Shown: positions 9,201 through 19,135, counted from the stretch's first letter. The stretch is 58,807 nt of DNA from Allobosea sp. (GCF_017308075.1 NZ_JAFKFX010000047.1:1-58807); one strand, 5' to 3'. The notes: generated from the letters alone by a model not told the origin. Made by a program: numbers and translations.

Positions 9201-11113
9201 GTCGGATCGAGACGCTCGATGTCGATGGCGCTGCCATCGGCGCGCTCCAGCGTCATGTCGTGCAACCAGACGCGGGCCTCGGCGCCGTTCTCGCCGGCCT
9301 GCGGCTTGATGTTGAAGGTGCGCTCGTTGACGACGCGGAAGCCCATATTCTCGAGCATCGGCACGCGCTCGGAGAGGGTGATCGCGGCGTCGCGGGAGAA
9401 GATCTTGAGATTGGCGCGGGTCGCGCCGTCGCCCTCGCGGCGGTAGAGATTGACCGCCCGCGGCCGCGCGGCCGAGAGCTTCTGCAGCATGTCGATGTCG
9501 ATCAGCGCATCGGTGGGTTCGTAGCGCTCGCGATAGGCGGCGCCGAAGGCCTCGGCATAACGCTCGACCAGAGCGCGGGCCTTAGGGCCGGCCTTCCGGG
9601 CGTCGAGCGCGTCGCGCAGCCCGTCGGCCCAGGTGCGCACGATCGCGCTGATCCCGGCCTCGAGCGTGGCGCGGTCGATCTTCGGGGTTTTGCCCTCGTC
9701 GCGGCCGATGATGTAGTGGGTGCGGGCGAGCGGGCCCTCCGGATAGGCCGGATAGGCGGCCGAGATGCGGCCCTGATAGATCCGGGCGAGGAACTCGCCG
9801 ACACGGCGGCGCACCGTGGTGTCGTAGCGGTCCTTCGGAATGAAGACGAGCACCGAGACGAAGCGGTCGAATTCGTCGGCGCGGGCGAGCGCACGGATAC
9901 GCGGCCGCTCGGTCAGCTGCATGATGTCGAGGGCGAAGCGCTCCAGCGTCTCGACGTCGATCTGGAAGAGCTCGTCGCGCGGAAAGGCGTCGAGAACATT
10001 GTAGAGCGCGCGGCCGGAATAGCTCGACGGGTCGAAACCGGTGCTCTTGAGCACGCGCGCGACCTTGAGACGCAGATAGGGAATGGTCCGGGCGCTGCCG
10101 GTATAGGCGTTGGAGGTGAGCAGCCCGACGATCCGCAATTCGCCGTCGAGACGGCCATCGGCCGTGAAGAGCTTTACCCCGACATAATCGAGATGGACGC
10201 GGCGATGGACGCGGCTCTTGACGTTGGCCTTGGTGATGATCAGCGCCTGCGGCTTGGACAGGAAGGCGCGGATCTCCGGCGTCATCACCACGAGCTCGCG
10301 GTTCTTGCGCAGCACCCGGACATCGGGATCGCGCAGGATGCCGAGGCCTGAGGAATCGATCGGGTCGGCGGCGGTGTCGCCGCCGGCGAAGCGGTAGGCG
10401 CGCACGCCAAGCAGGGTGAAGTTGTCGCTGGCGATCCATTCGAGGAAGTTCAGCGCCTCGGCGACCTCATCCTCCGGCAAGGGCGGCGGGTTGGCGCGGT
10501 AGGACTGGATCACCTCGGTGATCCGGCCGCGCATCGCAGCCCAGTCATCGACGGCGAGGCCGACATCGACATAGACGCGGGCGAGCCCGACGCTGAGCCT
10601 CTCGCGGGCTTCCGGGCTGTCGATCCGGTCGAGATGCAAATGGATCAGGCTTTCGCGGCGCGTGCCTTCCTGGGTGCGCGCCACCGCTTCGCCGGCGAGC
10701 GACTGGAAGCTGCCATCGGCCGAGCGCGCGACGGCGAGGATCGGATGGGCGACGAGGCGCGGCTCGTAGCCCTGCTCGGCGAGCTCGGCCAGGGTCGAAT
10801 CGAGCAGGAACGGTTTGTTGTCGTTGACGACCTCCAGGATCGTGATCTGGCGCTCGCGCCCGGCCTCGTCGACGGTTTCGTCACGGAAACGCAGATTCGG
10901 CTCGCCGGGGCTGCGCCGGCCGTTCAGATGGGCGTAGGCGGCTTCGGCGGCGCGGGCGAGCAGCGCAGGCGAAAGGGCGGTGAGATCCTCGGCCACGGTG
11001 CGGCCGTAGAGCAGCTTGGGAAATTCCGGCGGCATCGCCGAGCCGAGCTCGCGGGCAGCGGCCTCGATTGCGCTGACGGCCGCAGCCGTGGCATTCGCTT
11101 CGCGCTTGGCCAT
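6272..11113 (-). CDS. gdhZ: NAD-specific glutamate dehydrogenase, large (180 kDa) class
   Basis: Oxidatively deaminates glutamate to 2-oxoglutarate and ammonium with NAD. The 1613-residue length is that of the large class. The N-terminal half carries regulatory ACT-like regions; the catalytic core lies in the second half, with [18 protein letters not shown] followed by GAKGGFVPK (substrate lysine), [17 protein letters not shown] and [12 protein letters not shown]. The start at 11113 follows AGGGGGAAGG; the open frame extends upstream to 11395 but has no better start. The symbol follows the Caulobacter homologue. A long open frame on the opposite strand is a codon-bias shadow. Confidence 0.95.
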   Translation of the reverse strand: MAKREANATAAAVSAIEAAARELGSAMPPEFPKLLYGRTVAEDLTALSPALLARAAEAAYAHLNGRRSPGEPNLRFRDETVDEAGRERQITILEVVNDNKPFLLDSTLAELAEQGYEPRLVAHPILAVARSADGSFQSLAGEAVARTQEGTRRESLIHLHLDRIDSPEARERLSVGLARVYVDVGLAVDDWAAMRGRITEVIQSYRANPPPLPEDEVAEALNFLEWIASDNFTLLGVRAYRFAGGDTAADPIDSSGLGILRDPDVRVLRKNRELVVMTPEIRAFLSKPQALIITKANVKSRVHRRVHLDYVGVKLFTADGRLDGELRIVGLLTSNAYTGSARTIPYLRLKVARVLKSTGFDPSSYSGRALYNVLDAFPRDELFQIDVETLERFALDIMQLTERPRIRALARADEFDRFVSVLVFIPKDRYDTTVRRRVGEFLARIYQGRISAAYPAYPEGPLARTHYIIGRDEGKTPKIDRATLEAGISAIVRTWADGLRDALDARKAGPKARALVERYAEAFGAAYRERYEPTDALIDIDMLQKLSAARPRAVNLYRREGDGATRANLKIFSRDAAITLSERVPMLENMGFRVVNERTFNIKPQAGENGAEARVWLHDMTLERADGSAIDIERLDPTIEAALMAQFRGFSESDRFDQLVLTAGLAWREAALLRALGRYLRQVGAPYAQDYIADALARHPGIAAMLVKLFAAKFDPRLGEAARQSGMAEERERIEAALSEVTSLDEDRILRRLVNLIDAILRTNFFQIGADGHPRGTISFKFASAEVDGMPLPRPLYEIFVYSPRVEGVHMRFGKVARGGLRWSDRPQDFRTEVLGLVKAQQVKNAVIVPVGAKGGFVPKLLPPASDRQAWLAEGTESYRIFVRTLLELTDNLDGETVVPPADTVRHDGDDPYLVVAADKGTATFSDTANALSAEKHHWLGDAFASGGSQGYDHKGMGITARGAWEAVKRHFREIDIDIQTTSFTVAGVGDMSGDVFGNGMMLSPATRLVAAFDHRDIFLDPDPDPTTSLTERRRLFALPRSSWQDYDKTLISKGGGVFSRQAKSIALSPEIRAVLGFEKAQATPAELMTAILKAPVDLLWFGGIGTYVRAGEESDAQVGDRANDAIRIAGAEVRARVIGEGANLGMTQRGRIEAARQGVRLNTDAIDNSAGVNTSDLEVNIKIALAGAVAGGRLSDAERNKLLAEMTDEVGLLVLRNNYLQSLALSLTQIQGIGATPHLRRLMVQLEREGRLDRNVENLPPDAVLIEREKRGEGLTRPELAVLLAYAKLALHDDLLESPVPDDPYLAGELVRYFPQPLRDHYGTEIANHKLRREIVATQLANAIVNRGGPAIVSMLADQTRAEAPEIAAAYAIARDAFDVMGLNAGIDALDAKIPGKTQLGLYAATQDLVVDRMRWFLRRGVARPGAIEQIVAHYAKGVAALGSALPSLLPEAAAQARNAAIAALVAEQVPEALAASVASLPWLAQATDIVDIASRSGGDVTEVARIHFAADSVFGLSSLATAAASVPATDDYERMARQRAVETLADAHAGLTQEIAASASGADALQAWLELRGTEAERTRATVSAIAMSGLSLPKLMVAAGMLADLPRRPA

Positions 11114-11267
11114 AATCGCCTTCCCCCTGCTATTTTGCCGCAGCGATGACATAGCTGACCTGCCGCTGCAACTTTCGTCGCATGGCAGCAGCCAGATTGC
11201 ACCAATGTGGCGCAGGAGCGGCAAATCGTGCCTGATCCGCGCGGAAATCAGCGCAAGGAGTGCAGAG

Positions 11268-11885
11268 ATGACGAAGAAGCATGACAAGCGGATGGTGGGC
11301 GAGGTTCCGGCGAAGCAGGATGCGCCGCCCGCCGTGATGGCGCTGGCACTGCCACAGGCCGAGCTGTCGCAGGAGATGCAGGCCTTTCTCGCCAAATGCG
11401 AGGAGAAGCTCGGCTACGTCCCGAACGTGCTGCTCGCCTACGCCCATGACGACGCCAAGCTCGCGGCCTTCGCGACGCTCTACAACGATCTGATGCTGGC
11501 GCCGTCCGGCCTGTCGAAGCTGGAGCGGGAGATGATCGCGGTCGCCGTTTCGAGCGTGAATCGCTGCTATTACTGCCTGACGGCCCATGGTGCGGCCGTG
11601 CGCCAGCTTTCGGGCGATCCGGTGCTGGGCGAGATGCTGGTGATGAACTATCGCGCCGCCGCGCTCTCGCCGCGCCATCGCGCCATGCTGGATTTCGCCG
11701 AGAAGCTGACCGAAGTCCCGCATCTGGTCGAGGAGGAGGACCGGCAGTCGCTGCGGGATGCTGGCTTTACCGAGCGCGACATCTGGGACATCGGCGCCGT
11801 CGCTGCCTTCTTCAACATGTCGAATCGGATGGCCTCGGCCGTCGATATGCGCCCCAATGCCGAGTATCACGGGTCGGTGCGGTAG
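11268..11885 (+). CDS. AhpD/carboxymuconolactone-decarboxylase-fold peroxidase-related protein
   Basis: A 205-residue all-helical protein with the redox pair CYYC followed by LTAHG (CxxC...H), the AhpD-like catalytic arrangement of the peroxidase-related branch. Such proteins reduce peroxides through the CxxC pair, but the physiological donor and substrate are unknown here. AAGGAG at 11255-11260 fixes the start at 11268; the upstream open frame is antisense of the glutamate dehydrogenase 5' end. Divergent from that gene, sharing a 154-bp region. Confidence 0.85.
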   Translation: MTKKHDKRMVGEVPAKQDAPPAVMALALPQAELSQEMQAFLAKCEEKLGYVPNVLLAYAHDDAKLAAFATLYNDLMLAPSGLSKLEREMIAVAVSSVNRCYYCLTAHGAAVRQLSGDPVLGEMLVMNYRAAALSPRHRAMLDFAEKLTEVPHLVEEEDRQSLRDAGFTERDIWDIGAVAAFFNMSNRMASAVDMRPNAEYHGSVR

Positions 11886-12227
11886 CAGGGCGGTCTCTCG
11901 CGGCGCAGGCAGACAAGAAAAACGGCCGGCGTGACCGCCAGCCGTGAGTTGGCCTCGACTCGTTGGCCCAGCCTGCCGCAGCGCCGGAGGGGCTGGGGGG
12001 CTGACGTGTCCGGTACCGCACAGGCCGGGCCGCCGAGGCAACGAGGAGAGTTGAGACGGGCAACAGGGCAGCCGCTTGGCGCAAGCGCGGCAAAATCATG
12101 GCGGTGGCGATGAAGATGATCACGGTCCCGAGCGAGCGTGCGATCGCGCTTGTCAGAGCCTGAAGGGCGGGCCATCATCGCCACAGATCGAAGTCGATGG
12201 TTCTGCCATCGTCAGGCAGGAGTCGCG
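11886..12227. other. Intergenic region, 342 bp, with a minus-strand terminator
   Basis: Contains the terminator at 11910-11945 that faces left, although no recognised minus-strand gene lies to its right. A minus-strand open frame (11812-12123) with a hydrophobic start runs through it but has no good ribosome site. The right end carries the AGGAG ribosome site of the DUF2794 gene. Confidence 0.5.
11910..11945 (-). terminator. Rho-independent terminator facing left, no gene assigned
   Basis: Stem 11922-11931 with 11936-11945 (9 of 10 pairs, loop TGAC). On the minus strand it is followed by TTTTTCTTGT. On the plus strand no T-run follows, so its direction is minus. Confidence 0.65.
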
Positions 12228-12596
12228 ATGAGCGAGAGCGAAACTCCGCCAGCGCAGCGAGCGGGCGCGGTGGTCGCCTTCCCAGGGCCGGCCGCCCCGC
12301 CCTCCGTCACCTTCGACCGGCGCGAGCTCAACGAGCTGCTCAGTCTCTACGGCCGCATGGTCGCGGCCGGGGAATGGCGCGACTACGCCATCGATTTCCT
12401 GCGCGACAAGGCCCAGTTCTCGGTGTTCCGGCGTTCGAGCGAGGTGCCGCTCTACCGCATCGTCAAGGATCCCTCGCTGGCGCGGCGCCAGGGCGCCTAT
12501 TCCGTGGTCAGCGCGACGGGGCTGATCCTGAAGCGCGGCGCCGAACTCGGCCGCGTGCTGCGGGTGCTCGACAAGCGCCTGAGCGTGGTGAGCTGA
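12228..12596 (+). CDS. DUF2794 domain protein
   Basis: A 122-residue protein with the hallmark DUF2794 sequence: FDRRELNELLSLYGRMVAAGEWRDYAIDFL broken by short variable parts, then AVFSVFRRSSEVPLYRI-like and GAYSVVSATGLILKRG motifs. The family is almost confined to alphaproteobacteria and has no known function. AGGAG at 12218-12222 fixes the start at 12228. Single gene, followed 75 bp later by palindromic repeat copy A. Confidence 0.88.
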   Translation: MSESETPPAQRAGAVVAFPGPAAPPSVTFDRRELNELLSLYGRMVAAGEWRDYAIDFLRDKAQFSVFRRSSEVPLYRIVKDPSLARRQGAYSVVSATGLILKRGAELGRVLRVLDKRLSVVS

Positions 12597-12671
12597 CCGG
12601 CTGTTCCAGCGGCTCTTCTGCATCAACATCCGGAGGGCGGCCGGGCTCCTGGCCGATCCCCGCGGCTATGG

Positions 12672-12777
12672 CTAGGCGCCGCGCGTCCGTTCGGACGCGG
12701 TTGCCGTGATCTATCTTTTTGTTATCGCATCGGAATTTTCCGAAAAGTGGATTCCACTTTTCGGTCCGATGCTCTAG
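12672..12777 (+). repeat. Palindromic intergenic element, copy A
   Basis: About 106 bp bounded by CTAG. It contains a hairpin GCGTCCG-TT-CGGACGC, an AT-rich middle with TCTTTTTGTTATCGC, and a nested palindrome: outer arms GCATCGGA/TCCGATGC around an inner CCGAAAAGTGGA/TCCACTTTTCGG. Copies B (34662-34766) and C (53743-53848) share the same order. Copy A is flanked by a perfect 12-bp direct repeat CTAGGCGCCGCG (12672-12683 and 12774-12785). Size and mosaic palindromes recall the RIME elements of rhizobia; homology is not proven. With the terminator at 12836 it fills the 12597-12895 gap. Confidence 0.85.
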
Positions 12778-12835
12778 GCGCCGCGGATGACGAGAGCGGC
12801 GAGAAACATGGCGTCACCAGTGGTGCGCGTACCGG

Positions 12836-12868
12836 CAAAAGAAAAGCCCCGGCCTTGCAGCCGGGGCT
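12836..12868 (-). terminator. Rho-independent terminator of the Bax-inhibitor gene
   Basis: Perfect 9-bp stem AGCCCCGGC / GCCGGGGCT (12845-12853 with 12860-12868), followed in the minus direction by TTTTCTTTT. It lies 28 bp after the stop at 12896. Confidence 0.85.
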
Positions 12869-12895
12869 CGATATCCGCGCCTGGGCGCTTGATGC

Positions 12896-13669
12896 TTACT
12901 CGCGGTTGCCGAGCAGCGAGAGCAGCATCTGGAACATGTTGATGAAGTTCAGGTAGAGCGACAGAGCGCCGTTCACCGAGAGCTTCGCAGCCGATTCCGA
13001 GTCCAGGTTCGAGTAGAGATACATCTCCTTCAGGCGCTGGGTATCCCAGGCGGTCAGGCCGGCGAAGACCAGCACGCCGATCACCGAGATGCCGAAGGAC
13101 AGGGCGCTCGAGGCCAGGAACAGGTTCACGACCGAGGCGATCACCAGGCCGATCAGGCCCATGATCAGGAAGGAGCCCATGCCCGACAGCGACTTCTGCG
13201 TCGTGTAGCCGAACAGGCTGAGGCCGGCGAAGGCCGCCGCGGTGATGAAGAACACCTTGGCGATCGATTCACCGGTGAAGACCACGAAGATCGACGACAT
13301 CGACACGCCCATCACCGCCGCGAAGGCGAAGAACATGGCGCGCGCGGTCGAGGAGCTCATGCTCTCGGCCTTGAACGAGAAGAACAGGATGAAGGCCAGA
13401 GGGGCCAGCATCACGACCCATTTCAGCGGGCTGAGATAGAGCGCCTGGCCGAGCGGCGTCAGCGCCGCGACCTTGCCCGTCGGCGTATAGCCGGCGATGG
13501 CGAGCATCGAGATGCCGATCGCGAACAGGCCGGTGATGGCCAGGCCGATCGTCATGTTGTTGTAGACGCCGAGCATGAACGAGCGCAGGCCCTGATCCAT
13601 CTCGACGGCGCTGGTCTGCTGTGCGCGGCCCGCACCCCAGACCGGAGCATTGCGGTCGAAGTTGCTCAT
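12896..13669 (-). CDS. Bax inhibitor-1 / YccA-YbhL family membrane protein
   Basis: A 257-residue integral membrane protein with seven hydrophobic segments from about residue 35 to the C terminus. Family features include AWDTQRLKEMY near residue 215 and the final NFINMFQMLLSLLGNRE helix. Family members are calcium-leak channels or interact with FtsH; the role here is not known. The start at 13669 was preferred over an in-frame ATG at 13708 because that codon lies inside the upstream leader and AGGGGAA precedes 13669. Preceded by a YbhL-type leader and followed by a terminator, so it is a single-gene unit. Confidence 0.92.
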   Translation of the reverse strand: MSNFDRNAPVWGAGRAQQTSAVEMDQGLRSFMLGVYNNMTIGLAITGLFAIGISMLAIAGYTPTGKVAALTPLGQALYLSPLKWVVMLAPLAFILFFSFKAESMSSSTARAMFFAFAAVMGVSMSSIFVVFTGESIAKVFFITAAAFAGLSLFGYTTQKSLSGMGSFLIMGLIGLVIASVVNLFLASSALSFGISVIGVLVFAGLTAWDTQRLKEMYLYSNLDSESAAKLSVNGALSLYLNFINMFQMLLSLLGNRE

Positions 13670-13677
13670 GCAGAAAG

Positions 13678-13737
13678 TTCCCCTGAAACCGTTGGCAAAG
13701 GCGGACATCGCCCTTGCGAAGGCCCACCATCGTCCAC
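13678..13737 (-). ncRNA. Candidate ybhL leader RNA
   Basis: The 5' untranslated region of the Bax-inhibitor gene contains, on the minus strand, GGTGGGCCTTCGCAAGGG followed by CGATGTCCGCC and a purine-rich ribosome site. Short stems are visible: CCTT/AAGG around CGC, closed by GGAC/GTCC. The ybhL leader is a structured element described upstream of this same gene family in Rhizobiales. The match is from memory of the motif and its context, not from a covariance search. Confidence 0.5.
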
Positions 13738-13757
13738 CTTCGTGGCGACAGTGCGGA

Positions 13758-13786
13758 ATATGAGGGGGAATGCGCCGCCTTACAAG
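13758..13786 (-). promoter_or_regulatory. Candidate promoter of the ybhL leader and Bax-inhibitor gene
   Basis: On the minus strand TTGTAA, 17 bases, CATATT, placed just ahead of the leader. The spacing is ideal; the -10 match is modest. Confidence 0.35.
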
Positions 13787-13889
13787 GGGCGGCCATGGTT
13801 AATCGGGCCGGCGCGATAGAACTGCGCCGGCGTTTCGATGCAACATTACCCTTTGTTCATGTTTACGACGCGCCGCGGACGTAACGAAC

Positions 13890-16484
13890 TCATAAATTGC
13901 GTAGATGAGAAGCGGGCGCTTTCGAAAGTATCTGCAACGTCCCGATCAATCCGAACATGACGGTGACGGCGACCGCGGCAGTCGCAGCAAGAACAGCGCC
14001 GGTCGGGTCTGGAACAAACTCGATCTTCATCACTTGCGTGACGACCCCCCAGCCGGCCGCCGCGCCGGCGACGAGCCCGAAAAGGGCGGAAACGACGCCG
14101 ATCCCTGCGTATTCGAGGGCGTACGACGAAAGTATGAAGCGGCGGGTGGCGCCCAATGTCTTCAGGATCATTGCGTCGTAGAGCCGCGCCCGCTGCCCGG
14201 CCGCCAGCGCCCCGGCCAGAACCAGCAGGCTCGCCACGATGGCGAGGCTGGAGGCACCGCGAATCGCGTTGGCGAGCTGGGCGACGATGACGTTTACCGC
14301 TTCCAGCGCGTCCTTGACCCGCACCGCCGTCACCGCGGGGAAGGCGATGGCGAGCTGGCGCATCAGCGCGGCGTCGCCGGACGGCGAAGCTGCGTCGGTC
14401 ACGGTGACGGTGGCGAGGTTGGTGTGCGGGGCACCGGCGAAGGTGTTGGGCGAGAACACCATGACGAAATTGATGCCGAGCGAGCGCCACTCGATGTTCC
14501 GGAAATTGCTGACCCGCGCCGTGATGTTGCGGCCGAGCACATTGACGGTGAGGCTGTCGCCGAGCTTGAGGCCGAGACCCTCGATGGCGCGGGCGTCGAA
14601 GGAGACCAGCGGCTCACCCTTGTAGTCGGCCGGCCACCATTCGCCGGAGGCGAGGCGCGAGCCTTCCGGCATGGTCGCCGCATAGGTGATGCCGCGATCG
14701 CCCTCCAGTACCCAGGCCATCTGCTCGCTCGCCTTGACCTGCTCGGCCGGCACGCCGTTCAGGCTGGTGATGCGGCCGCGCATCATCGGCACGCGCTCGA
14801 CCGCGGCGCCGGGGCGCTGCTTGGCGAGGAATTCGTCGAAGGCACCGGCCTGGGCGTTGGGGATGTCGAGGAAGAAGAAGCTCGGCGCCGTCTTCGGCAG
14901 CGACTGGGTGAGCTGGCGCGACAGGCTGACATCGATAAAGGCGAGCGCCGAGAGCAGGGCGACGCCGAGGCCGAGCGAGAGCACCAGCGAGGGCGTCAGC
15001 GCGCCCGGCCGGTAGATGTTGGCGAGCGCCATGCGCAAAGACGGGCGGCGCGGCCGCGGCGTGCGCCGTGCCAGCGCCATCAGCCCCCAGGCGATCAGAC
15101 GCAGCAGCAGGAAGACCGCGCCGGCGACGCCGATATAGATCAGGGCGATGCGCCGCTCATAGGCGAAGGCGAGCGCGACGCCGACAAGGCCGGCGAGCGC
15201 GGCGCCGAAGATGGCGAGGTAGATCCAGCGCGGGCGGCGCCGGTCGGGCTCGATCTGGTCGCGGAACAGCGCCGAGACCGGGACGTCATGGGCGCGGCCG
15301 AGCGGGATGATGGCGAAGACGAGCGCGGTCAGGAGCCCGTAGAGCGCGGCGATGGCGAGCTCGCCCGGCGCAAGCGTCGCCTCGAAGGGCAGCGGCAGGC
15401 TGTCGGCGAGCGCATAGGCCAGGGCGAAGGGCGCGGCGGCGCCGAGCGCGAGGCCGATGGCGATGCCGAAGGCGGCGACCAGCATGACCTCGGCGAGATG
15501 GATGGTGACGACCCGGCCGCCGGTGGCGCCGAGCGCCTTCAGCGTGGCGAAGTCGAGCTTCTTGGCCTCGACGAAGCGGCGCACCGCATTGGCGACGCCG
15601 ACGCCGCCGACGAGCAGGGCGGTCAGGCCGACCAGCGTCAGGAACTGGGTGAAGCGCTCGATATTGCGCTGGAAGTTCGGGGCGGCGTTGGAGCGCGAGC
15701 GGATCTCCCAGCCGGCCTGGGGCTGCTCGCGGGCAGCGTCGGCCAGCAGCCGGTCGAGAGCGGCATCGGAGGAGGCGTTCTCGGGGAGCGTCACCCGGGC
15801 GGTCCAGCGCACCAGGCTGCCGGGCTGCAGCAGGCCGGAGGCGCGCAAGGCGTCCTGCGAGAGCAAAAGGCGCGGGCCAAAGCCGACGCCGGCGGCGATC
15901 TTGTCAGGCTCAGAGACCAGGCTGGCGCGCAACTGCACGCGGGCCGAGCCGATCTGGACGATGTCGCCGGGCTTGAGGTCGAGTCGGCCGAAGAGGACGG
16001 GATCGGCGATGCCGCCGAAGACGCCGTCGCGGGCCGCGAGCAATTCCGTGGCCGAGCCGGCCGGGTCGCTGCGCAACTCGCCGATGGTCGGATAGCTGCC
16101 GTCGACCGCCTTGATCTCGACCAGAGCCGCGCCCTTCTCGCCGGCATTGGCCATGCCGCGCAGGGTTGCGATGGTCGAGACCGTGCCATGGCGTTCGAGG
16201 AAGGCACGCTCCTCCGGTGTCGGCTCGCGGTGAATCAGGCTGAAGGCGGCGTCGCCGCCGAGGATCCGCCGCCCCTCGCGGCCGAGCCCCTCGCTGAGGC
16301 CGCGCGAGGCCGAAGAGACGGCGGCGATCGCCATGACGCCGAGCGCGAGGCAGGCGATGAAGACGCCGAAGCCGCGCAGGCCGCCGCGCAGATCGCGCCA
16401 GGCGAGGCGCAAAGCGAGCTTCAGTCCGGTGCCACGCGGCGCCGGGACGGGGTCGGTTGCGGCCGGCTTGACGGGAGCATGCAT
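13890..16484 (-). CDS. ybbP: ABC transporter permease, FtsX/MacB type (YbbP-like)
   Basis: An 864-residue permease with two FtsX domains: an N-terminal membrane segment ([20 protein letters not shown], near residue 45), a large periplasmic part, and several TM bundles (about 255-400, 430-520 and the C-terminal 730-850). This arrangement is typical of YbbP, which works with the YbbA ATPase and is thought to extract or handle lipophilic molecules at the inner membrane. Translation is coupled to ybbA: its stop is at 16487, the ATG at 16484; a TTG at 16490 is an alternative start. The locus mirrors E. coli tesA/ybbA-ybbP. Confidence 0.88.
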   Translation of the reverse strand: MHAPVKPAATDPVPAPRGTGLKLALRLAWRDLRGGLRGFGVFIACLALGVMAIAAVSSASRGLSEGLGREGRRILGGDAAFSLIHREPTPEERAFLERHGTVSTIATLRGMANAGEKGAALVEIKAVDGSYPTIGELRSDPAGSATELLAARDGVFGGIADPVLFGRLDLKPGDIVQIGSARVQLRASLVSEPDKIAAGVGFGPRLLLSQDALRASGLLQPGSLVRWTARVTLPENASSDAALDRLLADAAREQPQAGWEIRSRSNAAPNFQRNIERFTQFLTLVGLTALLVGGVGVANAVRRFVEAKKLDFATLKALGATGGRVVTIHLAEVMLVAAFGIAIGLALGAAAPFALAYALADSLPLPFEATLAPGELAIAALYGLLTALVFAIIPLGRAHDVPVSALFRDQIEPDRRRPRWIYLAIFGAALAGLVGVALAFAYERRIALIYIGVAGAVFLLLRLIAWGLMALARRTPRPRRPSLRMALANIYRPGALTPSLVLSLGLGVALLSALAFIDVSLSRQLTQSLPKTAPSFFFLDIPNAQAGAFDEFLAKQRPGAAVERVPMMRGRITSLNGVPAEQVKASEQMAWVLEGDRGITYAATMPEGSRLASGEWWPADYKGEPLVSFDARAIEGLGLKLGDSLTVNVLGRNITARVSNFRNIEWRSLGINFVMVFSPNTFAGAPHTNLATVTVTDAASPSGDAALMRQLAIAFPAVTAVRVKDALEAVNVIVAQLANAIRGASSLAIVASLLVLAGALAAGQRARLYDAMILKTLGATRRFILSSYALEYAGIGVVSALFGLVAGAAAGWGVVTQVMKIEFVPDPTGAVLAATAAVAVTVMFGLIGTLQILSKAPASHLRNL

Positions 16485-16486
16485 GG

Positions 16487-17206
16487 TCAAGCCACCGGTG
16501 CGGTCTGCGGGGCCTCGGCCGGGGTCTCGATCCGGCCGGCGCGCAGCCTGACGGTGCAGTCGCAGGCGGCGGCGAGCGAAAGGTCGTGGGTGACGAGCAC
16601 CAATGTGCCGCCGCGCTCGCGCCGCAGCCCGAAGATCAGATCGACGATCGAGCGGCCGGTCGCCTCGTCGAGATTGCCGGTCGGCTCGTCGGCGACGAGG
16701 ATCGCCGGATCGGTCGCGACGGCGCGGGCGATGGCGACGCGCTGCTGCTCGCCGCCCGAGAGCTGGGCCGGGTAATGGTCCATGCGGTCGCCGAGGCCGA
16801 CATTGCGCAGCTCGGCGGCGGCGCGCTCGAAGGCGTCGGCCGCACCGGCGAGTTCCAGCGGGAGGGCGACGTTCTCGCGCGCCGTCATCGTCGGCACCAG
16901 ATGGAAGGACTGGAAGACGATGCCGATGCGGCGCCCGCGGAAAATGGCGAGTTCATCCTCGCCGAGCGCGCCGAGATCCTGGCCGGCCACCTTGACGAGG
17001 CCGGAATCGGGCCGTTCCAGCCCGGCCATGGTCATCAGAAGGGTCGACTTGCCGGAGCCGGACGGGCCGGTGAGGCCGGTGGCCTGACCCTGGGCGATGG
17101 CCAGCGAGACGCCCTTCAGGATATGGACGCGGGCGGCGCCTCGCCCCAGACTGAGTTCGACGTCGCGCAATTCGATCGCCGAGGGGCCCTGCTCGCTCAC
17201 CGCCAT
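16487..17206 (-). CDS. ybbA: ABC transporter ATP-binding protein (YbbA-like)
   Basis: A 239-residue ATPase of the LolD/MacB/YbbA group. Walker [10 protein letters not shown] is near residue 46, the Q-loop is in GIVFQSFHL, the signature LSGGEQQR is near 150, Walker [17 protein letters not shown] is near 170, and the H-loop is LVTHD. It pairs with the permease whose start lies next to its stop. The start at 17206 gives the standard N terminus; the open frame upstream is antisense of tesA, which is transcribed divergently from 17277. Confidence 0.92.
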   Translation of the reverse strand: MAVSEQGPSAIELRDVELSLGRGAARVHILKGVSLAIAQGQATGLTGPSGSGKSTLLMTMAGLERPDSGLVKVAGQDLGALGEDELAIFRGRRIGIVFQSFHLVPTMTARENVALPLELAGAADAFERAAAELRNVGLGDRMDHYPAQLSGGEQQRVAIARAVATDPAILVADEPTGNLDEATGRSIVDLIFGLRRERGGTLVLVTHDLSLAAACDCTVRLRAGRIETPAEAPQTAPVA

Positions 17207-17276
17207 GTTTCCGCTCTCATCCCGTCCGATGCCGCTCCCACGCGCCGCTTCCGGAGCCGAAGGAGAAAGACCCGCC

Positions 17277-17993
17277 ATGACCGCTGCCTGCAAGGCCGGC
17301 GCCGCCAACCGATATGGGCGCTCCGGCGCCCGAATCCAGCCATTGCGCGGATTTTGGGCCGCGACCCTGCTGATTGCCTTCGTTTTGGGTTTCCATGCCA
17401 TGACCACGCCGCTCCAGGCCCAGACGCCGCCGCTCAAGCTCGTCGCGCTCGGCGACAGCCTGACCGCCGGCTACAATCTGCCCGGCAGCGCCGCCTTCCC
17501 GGCCGTGCTGGAGAAGCTGCTGCGCGAGAAGGGAATTCCCGCCGAGATCGCCAATGCCGGCGTCTCCGGCGACACCTCGCAGGGCGGGCTCGAGCGGCTC
17601 GACTGGTCGGTGCCGGACGGGACGGACGGGGTCATCCTCGAACTCGGCGCCAATGACGCCTTGCGCGGGATCGATCCCGGGCTGACCGAGAAGGCGCTTG
17701 ACGCGATCGTGACCAGGCTCAAGGCGCGCGGCATCCCGGTGCTGCTCGCCGGCATGTATGCACCGCGCAATCTCGGCGCCGATTATGCGGCGCGCTTCGA
17801 CGGCCTCTATCCCCGCCTCGCCGAAAAGCATGGGCTCATCCTCTATCCGTTCTTCCTGGACGGCATCGCCGGTGACCGGGTATTGAACCAGCCCGATCTG
17901 CTGCATCCGACGGCGGAAGGGGTGCGCGTCATCGCGACGCGCATCCTGCCGACGGTGGAGCGCTTTCTCGCCACCCTGCGCCCGCGCTCCTGA
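17277..17993 (+). CDS. tesA: Arylesterase/lysophospholipase TesA (SGNH hydrolase)
   Basis: A 238-residue periplasmic GDSL/SGNH esterase. The catalytic serine lies in ALGDSLTAGYN (about residue 59), the block III motif is LELGANDALRG (GxND), and the DxxH pair is in DLLHPTAEG near residue 208. A long N-terminal signal, hydrophobic core at about residues 28-40, ends before QAQT. AAGGAG stands about 11 bases before the ATG. It faces away from ybbA-ybbP across 70 bp, the same neighbourhood as E. coli tesA. Confidence 0.94.
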   Translation: MTAACKAGAANRYGRSGARIQPLRGFWAATLLIAFVLGFHAMTTPLQAQTPPLKLVALGDSLTAGYNLPGSAAFPAVLEKLLREKGIPAEIANAGVSGDTSQGGLERLDWSVPDGTDGVILELGANDALRGIDPGLTEKALDAIVTRLKARGIPVLLAGMYAPRNLGADYAARFDGLYPRLAEKHGLILYPFFLDGIAGDRVLNQPDLLHPTAEGVRVIATRILPTVERFLATLRPRS

Positions 17994-18066
17994 GCGCTGG
18001 CCTTTCCCACTTCCTTTCAATCTGTCCGCGGCGCGCCCGGTGCGCCCGCCTCCGGAGCCTTGCGTC

Positions 18067-19122
18067 ATGGAATACCGTCAACTCGGCCGCACCGATCTCG
18101 AGGTCTCGGCGATCTGCCTGGGCACCATGACCTGGGGCCAGCAGAACACCGAGGCCGAAGGCCATGAGCAGATGGATTATGCGCTCGACCAGGGCGTGAA
18201 CTTCTTCGACACGGCCGAACTCTACTCGATTCCGCCGAAGCCGGAGACGCAAGGCTCGACCGAGCGGATCATCGGCAACTGGTTCAAGGCGCGCGGCAAC
18301 CGCGACAAGGTGATCCTCGCTTCCAAGGTGATCGGCCGCTCGGCCAATGACTGGTTCCGCGACGACAAGGGGCCGACCCGGGTCGACCGCCGGCAGATCG
18401 GGGAAGCCGTCGACAAGAGCCTGAAGCGGCTGCAGACCGACTATATCGACCTCTACCAGATCCATTTCCCCGATCGGCCGATGGCCTGGGGTTCGAACCC
18501 GACCCGCTTCGGCAAGGCCGCCTTCGAGCCGGCGGCGGACGAGACGCCGATCGCCGAGCAGCTCGACGCCTTCGCCGATCTCGTCAAGGCCGGGAAGATC
18601 CGCCATATCGGCCTCTCCAATGAGAGCGGCTGGGGCACGATGCGCTTCCTCGCCGAGGCGCAGACGGGCGGGCGCCCGCGGGTGCAGTCGATCCAGAACG
18701 CCTACAATCTCCTGAACCGCACCTTCGAGACGGCGCTGGCCGAGATCGCGCTGCGCGAGCAGGTCGGCCTGCTCGCCTATTCGCCGCTGGCACAGGGCTA
18801 TCTCACCGGGAAATACCTCGACGGCGCCCGCCCTGCCGGGGCGCGCACCACCCTGTTCGCCCGCGGCCAGCGCTATGAGACTGCCGGCGCCGAGGAGGCG
18901 ATCCGGGCCTATGTCGGTCTGGCGCGCGAAGCCGGGCTCGATCCGGCGCAGATGGCGCTCGCCTTCGTCACCTCGCGCTGCTTCGTCACTTCGAACATCA
19001 TCGGCGCGACCAGCATGGCGCAGCTGAAGATCGCGATCGGCTCGGCCGCTGTGACGATTCCGGCTGAGCTCGAAGCCAAGATCGACGCGATCCACCAGCG
19101 CTTCGGCAATCCCTGCCCGTAA
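18067..19122 (+). CDS. Aldo/keto reductase, Tas-like
   Basis: A 351-residue NADP-dependent aldo/keto reductase. The catalytic tetrad is visible: FFDTAELYS (Asp, Tyr), ILASKVIG (Lys) and YQIHFPD (His). The ending IIGATSMAQLKIAIGS binds the cofactor phosphate. It most resembles E. coli Tas; the substrate is unknown. The start at 18067 gives MEYRQLGRTDLEVS, the normal family N terminus. A 20-bp perfect palindrome follows at 19142. Confidence 0.9.
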   Translation: MEYRQLGRTDLEVSAICLGTMTWGQQNTEAEGHEQMDYALDQGVNFFDTAELYSIPPKPETQGSTERIIGNWFKARGNRDKVILASKVIGRSANDWFRDDKGPTRVDRRQIGEAVDKSLKRLQTDYIDLYQIHFPDRPMAWGSNPTRFGKAAFEPAADETPIAEQLDAFADLVKAGKIRHIGLSNESGWGTMRFLAEAQTGGRPRVQSIQNAYNLLNRTFETALAEIALREQVGLLAYSPLAQGYLTGKYLDGARPAGARTTLFARGQRYETAGAEEAIRAYVGLAREAGLDPAQMALAFVTSRCFVTSNIIGATSMAQLKIAIGSAAVTIPAELEAKIDAIHQRFGNPCP

Positions 19123-19135
19123 GGGCGTCAAAGCC

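Noticed and set aside
6464-10351. 1295-codon open frame opposite the glutamate dehydrogenase
   Set aside because: Composition follows the codon-position bias of the real gene; no motif, signal or ribosome site.
11812-12123. Minus-strand frame with a hydrophobic start (MIIFIATAMILPRL...)
   Set aside because: No ribosome site, the terminator lies inside it, and it runs into the AhpD-like gene; kept only as context for the hidden transcript.
13905-16775. 956-codon open frame opposite ybbP
   Set aside because: Antisense shadow, extremely rich in Arg, Gly, Asp and Glu.
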